From JBFGCM01 sp041581135 (lineage in GTDB: Bacteria > Actinomycetota > Acidimicrobiia > Spongiisociales > UBA5794): a stretch of DNA of 64,000 nt. Each line of letters opens with the position of its first letter. Position 1 is the stretch's first letter. The translations under genes were made by a program, and so were the position numbers. Shown in pieces: positions 60,989-64,000 of the stretch. Where the stretch lies: the NCBI GenBank assembly GCA_041581135.1, contig JBFGCM010000003.1:12890-76889 (forward strand), written 5' to 3'. Under the pieces are notes generated by a model. That model had not been told where the DNA came from and made no database searches. It worked only from the letters and a program-made list of their open reading frames with translations.

Positions 60989-61597
60989 TCATTCCCCCCT
61001 GGCGTGTTCGACGACGGACCGCTCCATGTCGCCGTAACCGGTGGGCCGGTGCTCGAAGCGCAAGCCGAGGCGATCGGCTGCGGCCCGGCCCAGAGCCACC
61101 AGCTCCGGATTCTCGACCTGGGACAAGTACATGAGGCGCGTGTAGTTCCCGAAGTACATGGGGAGCAGCTCGGGATGACGGTCGATGCCGAGACCCTTGA
61201 TGACCACGCGGTCGAAGTGCTTCACCAGGTAGTCGGTGAGGTAGAAGGTGCCCGGCTCGGCGTCGTGGATGGTGTCGAAGTTGTCGATACCGGCGAAGAA
61301 CTCGTAGCAGTGGGCGCCGGGAAGGCGTTCGGCACCTTCTTCGGCGAGCACGGCATCGAGCCGGCCGCCCGTGCCGCAGTCGCCGTAGCCGACGAAGACC
61401 TGGTCGTAGTGGGGGCGGGCCTGACGGATGCGGGCCCGCACCGCTTCTGGGATCTCGGCGGGGCGGTTGTGCAGACCCACGGGGAGGCACTCGAGGGTGA
61501 AGCCGTCGAGCGAGTTCAGGCGGATCACGTCCAGCATCTCCCTGGCCAGCGCCCCACACGCCAGGATCAGCACCTTGGGGGCGGCGGCGTCAGGCAT
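60989..61597 (-). CDS. DUF1638 protein
   Basis: 202 aa from ATG 61597, overlapping the corrinoid gene stop by eight bases. Seen: KVLILACGALAREM, LPVGLHNRPAEIP, VFVGYGDCGTGG, LPGAHCYEFFAG, TFYLTDYLVKHFD and YFGNYTRLMYLSQ. The conserved Cys in YGDCGTGG and the ACGAL start suggest cofactor binding, but no activity is known to me. The family is regularly found beside MttB/MtmB-type methyltransferases in methanogens and proteobacteria. Confidence 0.85.
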   Translation of the reverse strand: MPDAAAPKVLILACGALAREMLDVIRLNSLDGFTLECLPVGLHNRPAEIPEAVRARIRQARPHYDQVFVGYGDCGTGGRLDAVLAEEGAERLPGAHCYEFFAGIDNFDTIHDAEPGTFYLTDYLVKHFDRVVIKGLGIDRHPELLPMYFGNYTRLMYLSQVENPELVALGRAAADRLGLRFEHRPTGYGDMERSVVEHARGE

Positions 61598-62294
61598 CCT
61601 CGCTCTGGAGGATTCGGCGCTCGGCCACCAGCTTCTTCGCCGTTTCGGCGGCGATGGCGGCGTCACGGCAGTAGGCATCGGCGCCGATGGCCTGGCCGAA
61701 CTCCTCATTGAGGGGAGCTCCGCCGACCAGGATGATGTAGTCGTCGCGCTTGCCCAACTCCACGAGGGTGTCGATGACCACCTTCATGTAGGGCATCGTG
61801 GTGGTGAGCAGTGCCGACATGCCGAGGATGTCCGGTTGGTGTTCTTCTAGTGCCTCGAGGTACGAGTCGACGTCGTTGTTGATGCCGAGGTCGAACACCT
61901 CGAAGCCGGCGCCTTCGAGCATCATGCCGACGAGGTTCTTGCCGATGTCGTGGATGTCGCCCTTGCCCGTCCCGATCACGACCGAGCCGATCGGCTCGGC
62001 GCCGGTCTCGGCGAGGAGCGGGCGGAGGATGGCCATGCCTGCTTTCATCGCGTTGGCGGCGAGCAGCACCTCGGGAACGAAGAGGATCCCGTCGCGGAAG
62101 TCGATGCCGACGATGCGCATGCCCTCGACGAGAGCTTCCTCGAGCACTCTGTCGGCGCCCCAGCCCCGTCCCAACAGGATGTTGGTGCCCTCTGTGATCT
62201 CGTCGGCCAGCCCGTCGTAGAGATCGTCGTGCATCTGTTCGACCAGCTCGTCGTCGCTGAGCGCAGAGAGATCCAGCTCTTCTTCGTCGGCCAT
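61590..62294 (-). CDS. corrinoid (B12-binding) methyl carrier protein, MtgC/MttC-like
   Basis: 234 aa from ATG 62294. N-terminal four-helix cap (VEQMHDDLYDGLADEITEGTNILLGRG...FVPEVLLAANAMKAGM) and a Rossmann B12 domain. The cobalt-binding GDIHDIGKN has His115, followed by MSALLTTTMPYMK and LVGGAPLNEEFGQAIGAD. It is the first gene of the operon and the methyl shuttle between the MttB-like protein and the folate methyltransferase. A palindromic operator sits 27 bases before its start. Confidence 0.93.
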   Translation of the reverse strand: MADEEELDLSALSDDELVEQMHDDLYDGLADEITEGTNILLGRGWGADRVLEEALVEGMRIVGIDFRDGILFVPEVLLAANAMKAGMAILRPLLAETGAEPIGSVVIGTGKGDIHDIGKNLVGMMLEGAGFEVFDLGINNDVDSYLEALEEHQPDILGMSALLTTTMPYMKVVIDTLVELGKRDDYIILVGGAPLNEEFGQAIGADAYCRDAAIAAETAKKLVAERRILQSEDA

Positions 62295-62320
62295 ACGGTG
62301 CTCCGGAGTGCGCAGCGCAT

Positions 62321-62337
62321 GTTCCACGATACGGAAC
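62321..62337. promoter_or_regulatory. 17-bp palindromic operator before the corrinoid operon
   Basis: gttccacgatacggaac: perfect 5-bp arms with a 7-base centre. It lies between a possible -35 (TTGTCC on the minus strand) and the start of the operon. Two close relatives are at 63273-63307 before the divergent flavoprotein gene. No B12 riboswitch was seen in this 115-bp gap. Confidence 0.7.
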
Positions 62338-62409
62338 CGTGCTGTATGACGGGACAATACAAGGTGGGAAATGGGGTGTCCAGGGGATGGCGACCGAGCT
62401 TGTGGCGGC

Positions 62410-63156
62410 TCAGAAGAGGGCGCTCGAGAGGTCCGCCAGCGAGCGGATTTCGTACGCCGGCCCGGGGTCGCCCGGCTGGCGCGATCGACGGTCTCGGTTG
62501 AGCCACACGGACACCAATCCGGCTGCGTTGGCGCCACCCACATCGGCTTCGAGGTCGTCGCCTACGTGCCATACCTCGCCCGCCGGCACGCCCAGTGCCT
62601 CCACCGCCGCGACGAATGGTGCTGGGTCGGGCTTCGCTGCACCGATCTCGCCCGAGATGATCACGACGTCGAACCACTGCTCGATCTCGAGAGTCTGGAG
62701 CTTCTCTCGTTGCGTGTCGGATGCCCCGTTGCTTATCAGGCCCAGGCCCATGCCTCGGGAGCGCAGGGCGCCGATGGCGGGTGCAGCGTCATCGAACAGC
62801 CGATGGGCTTCCCTGGCAAGTCGAGCGTGCGTCTCGGCGGCGTACTCGACGAGATCGGCCTCCGCGGCTCCAACGGCGGCAAGGGTCCGACGCCAGGCCT
62901 CGGTCGCCAGCGTCGCACCGTCGAGCGTGCCGACGATCCAGGCCGGCTCGGCGGTCGCCCAGTAGTCGTGCCAAGCAGTGCGGTTGGCCGCCAGAAGTGC
63001 GTCGGCGTCGATCCCGGGCATGCGGCGGGCGACGAGCTCGCAGGTGGTCCAGATCGAAGGCTCCAGTCCCCGGCGGTCGAGCAACGTCTCATCGAGATCG
63101 AAGCAGATGGCCGCAGGTGACGGAGTCGGAGCCACGGAACCTGGATCGGCGGTCAC
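62410..63156 (-). CDS. HAD-family hydrolase
   Basis: 248 aa from GTG 63156; the frame is open further but upstream sequence is intergenic. Motif I CFDLDETLLD, motif II ISNGAS, motif III AKPDPAPF and motif IV VGDDLEADVGGANAAG make a complete haloacid-dehalogenase-type phosphatase with a helical cap (residues ~25-115). The substrate is probably a small phosphorylated metabolite and cannot be told. It sits between the two operator regions on the same strand as the corrinoid operon and may be co-controlled. Confidence 0.88.
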   Translation of the reverse strand: MTADPGSVAPTPSPAAICFDLDETLLDRRGLEPSIWTTCELVARRMPGIDADALLAANRTAWHDYWATAEPAWIVGTLDGATLATEAWRRTLAAVGAAEADLVEYAAETHARLAREAHRLFDDAAPAIGALRSRGMGLGLISNGASDTQREKLQTLEIEQWFDVVIISGEIGAAKPDPAPFVAAVEALGVPAGEVWHVGDDLEADVGGANAAGLVSVWLNRDRRSRQPGDPGPAYEIRSLADLSSALF

Positions 63157-63272
63157 GGTGCCATTCTCATCCCTGGCGCGGCTCTGGCCCAACGGAGCAC
63201 GTGGACGGGCTCCACCTGGCGTTGGGGGCGGCGGTATGCAACTCGACACCCTCCACGCCGCCCGGTACATTC

Positions 63273-63307
63273 GTTCCGCGATACAGAACTGAACCACGAT
63301 GCGGAAC
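63273..63307. promoter_or_regulatory. two side-by-side palindromic operators before the flavoprotein gene
   Basis: gttccgcgatacagaac (63273-63289) and gaaccacgatgcggaac (63291-63307) lie one base apart, 18-bp phase, and match the site at 62321. Together they also make an 8-bp outer inverted repeat (cgttccgc...gcggaacg). They lie in the 224-bp gap between the HAD gene and the divergent flavoprotein gene, which otherwise shows no feature. Confidence 0.7.
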
Positions 63308-63380
63308 GTGGCAACGGCATGGCGAGGGTCGGCGCCGGCTCGGTAACGTGCCTCGCATCGGACCCGAAGGAGCACCAGCA

Positions 63381-64000
63381 GTGAGTGATCTTCCCCAGCG
63401 CGCCAAGGTGGTCGTCATCGGCGCCGGCATCGTCGGCAACGGCATGGTCGGGCACCTCAGCGACCTTGGTTGGACCGACATCGTCCAGGTGGACAAGGGC
63501 CCCCTTCCCAACCCCGGCGGTTCCACCGGCCACGCCTCGAACTTCCTCTTCCCGGTGGATCACTCCAAGGAGATGACGAGCCTCACCTTCGAGAGTCAGC
63601 GCCAGTACGAGGAGATGGGCGTGCAGGTGACATGCGGCGGCATCGAGGTGGCCCGCACCGAGGCACGCATGGAGGAGCTGCGGCGCCGCATGACGTCGGC
63701 CAAGACGTGGGGCATCGATGCCCGTCTGCTCACCCCGGCCGAGGTGAAGGAGATGGTGCCCTTCGTCGACGAAGAGGTCATCCTCGGTGGCTTCTACACC
63801 CCGTCGGTGACGGTGGTCGACTCGCTACGAGCGGGCACCATCATGCGGGAGCGAGCCCAGGCCGCCGGCGCGGTCATCTCGCCCAACACCGAGGTCCTCG
63901 ACATCGAGACCGAGAACGGCGCGGTCAAGGCCGTGGTCACCGACAAGGGTCGCATCGAGACCGAGTACTGCGTCATCGCGTGCGGCGTGTGGAGCCCGCG
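63381..64000 (+). CDS. dimethylglycine/sarcosine dehydrogenase-like FAD oxidoreductase (partial, runs off the window)
   Basis: First 206 codons from GTG 63381 (AAGGAG nine bases upstream), still open at the edge. The N-terminal FAD site is VVVIGAGIVGNGMVGHL. NPGGSTGHASNF has a His (residue 51) at the position where dimethylglycine and sarcosine dehydrogenases attach FAD covalently. Further on come TCGGIEVARTEARMEELRRR and TPAEVKEMVPF. Full family members carry a C-terminal GcvT domain giving methylene-H4folate. Its divergent placement and shared operators tie it to the demethylation operon: betaine to dimethylglycine by MttB, then onward here (inference). Confidence 0.88.
   Translation, partial: MSDLPQRAKVVVIGAGIVGNGMVGHLSDLGWTDIVQVDKGPLPNPGGSTGHASNFLFPVDHSKEMTSLTFESQRQYEEMGVQVTCGGIEVARTEARMEELRRRMTSAKTWGIDARLLTPAEVKEMVPFVDEEVILGGFYTPSVTVVDSLRAGTIMRERAQAAGAVISPNTEVLDIETENGAVKAVVTDKGRIETEYCVIACGVWSP

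Noticed and set aside
62295..62409. cobalamin riboswitch before the corrinoid operon
   Set aside because: The gap is only 115 bases and contains no B12-box-like or long folded leader; only the palindromic operator is seen.

Overview
The window is high-GC DNA, coding densely on both strands, from an actinobacterium. The lineage signs are a fused Kgd-type 2-oxoglutarate decarboxylase/dehydrogenase, a DUF222-HNH protein of the 13E12 repeat family, a mycobacterial-type EtfD, many GTG starts, and lipoproteins and surface proteins with long threonine-rich linkers. The linkers make me think of the class Acidimicrobiia, but that is inference. I see no tRNA, rRNA, CRISPR array, integrase or transposase. 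Most of the window looks like ordinary chromosome with a notable load of secreted and surface proteins.

Layout. 1-4.1 kb: a CrtI-like oxidoreductase, small membrane proteins (one of 58 aa, translationally coupled to its neighbour) and a YedK/HMCES abasic-site protein. 4.2-10.3 kb: a secreted FG-GAP protein with six exact 150-bp repeats, a TlpA-like lipoprotein and a Tat-exported cysteine-rich four-repeat protein. 10.4-17.9 kb: an SLC13-type permease with RCK_C domains, ProC, an ECF sigma factor with a membrane partner, a TPM-like membrane protein with a PspA homologue, and a methyltransferase. 18.0-22.4 kb: EtfD, a zinc-ribbon protein followed by two strong hairpins, and a PhnZ-like HD protein convergent with a D-amino-acid-oxidase-like protein. 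22.4-28.4 kb: a regulatory island with STAS protein, degenerate anti-sigma protein, SigF/SigB-type sigma, kinase-GAF-SpoIIE protein, then a second ECF sigma with a membrane partner. 28.6-36.6 kb: one 2661-aa secreted protein carrying both a subtilisin (S8) and an M6 metalloprotease domain. 36.9-42.5 kb: MalG, MalF and MalE, divergent from glycogen synthase. 42.9-51.8 kb: Kgd, an HD-GYP protein with a threonine-rich linker and predicted extracellular Ig-like repeats, a GH13 amylase and a small secreted protein. 52-55.2 kb: a glutaryl-CoA-dehydrogenase-like enzyme, a VOC protein and a DUF222-HNH protein, the last two lying between two copies of a short repeat.

55.3-64 kb is the most interesting block. 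It is a minus-strand operon coding for a corrinoid protein, DUF1638, a PF13769-type protein, a methyl-H4folate methyltransferase, a RACo/RamA-like corrinoid activator, a non-pyrrolysine MttB-family methyltransferase and a short MetF. A HAD hydrolase lies upstream, and a dimethylglycine/sarcosine-dehydrogenase-like flavoprotein runs divergently off the window edge. The sequence supports a corrinoid-dependent demethylation system feeding methyl groups into folate. A quaternary amine such as glycine betaine is a plausible substrate but is inferred. The same 17-bp palindrome lies before the operon and, twice, before the flavoprotein gene, suggesting one regulator for both units.

How the genes may work together: MalEFG would import maltodextrin, the cytosolic GH13 enzyme would cut it and GlgA would store glucose, although no MalK ATPase lies nearby. 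Three sigma factors, each beside a regulator, and a PspA stress module suggest strong envelope and general-stress control.
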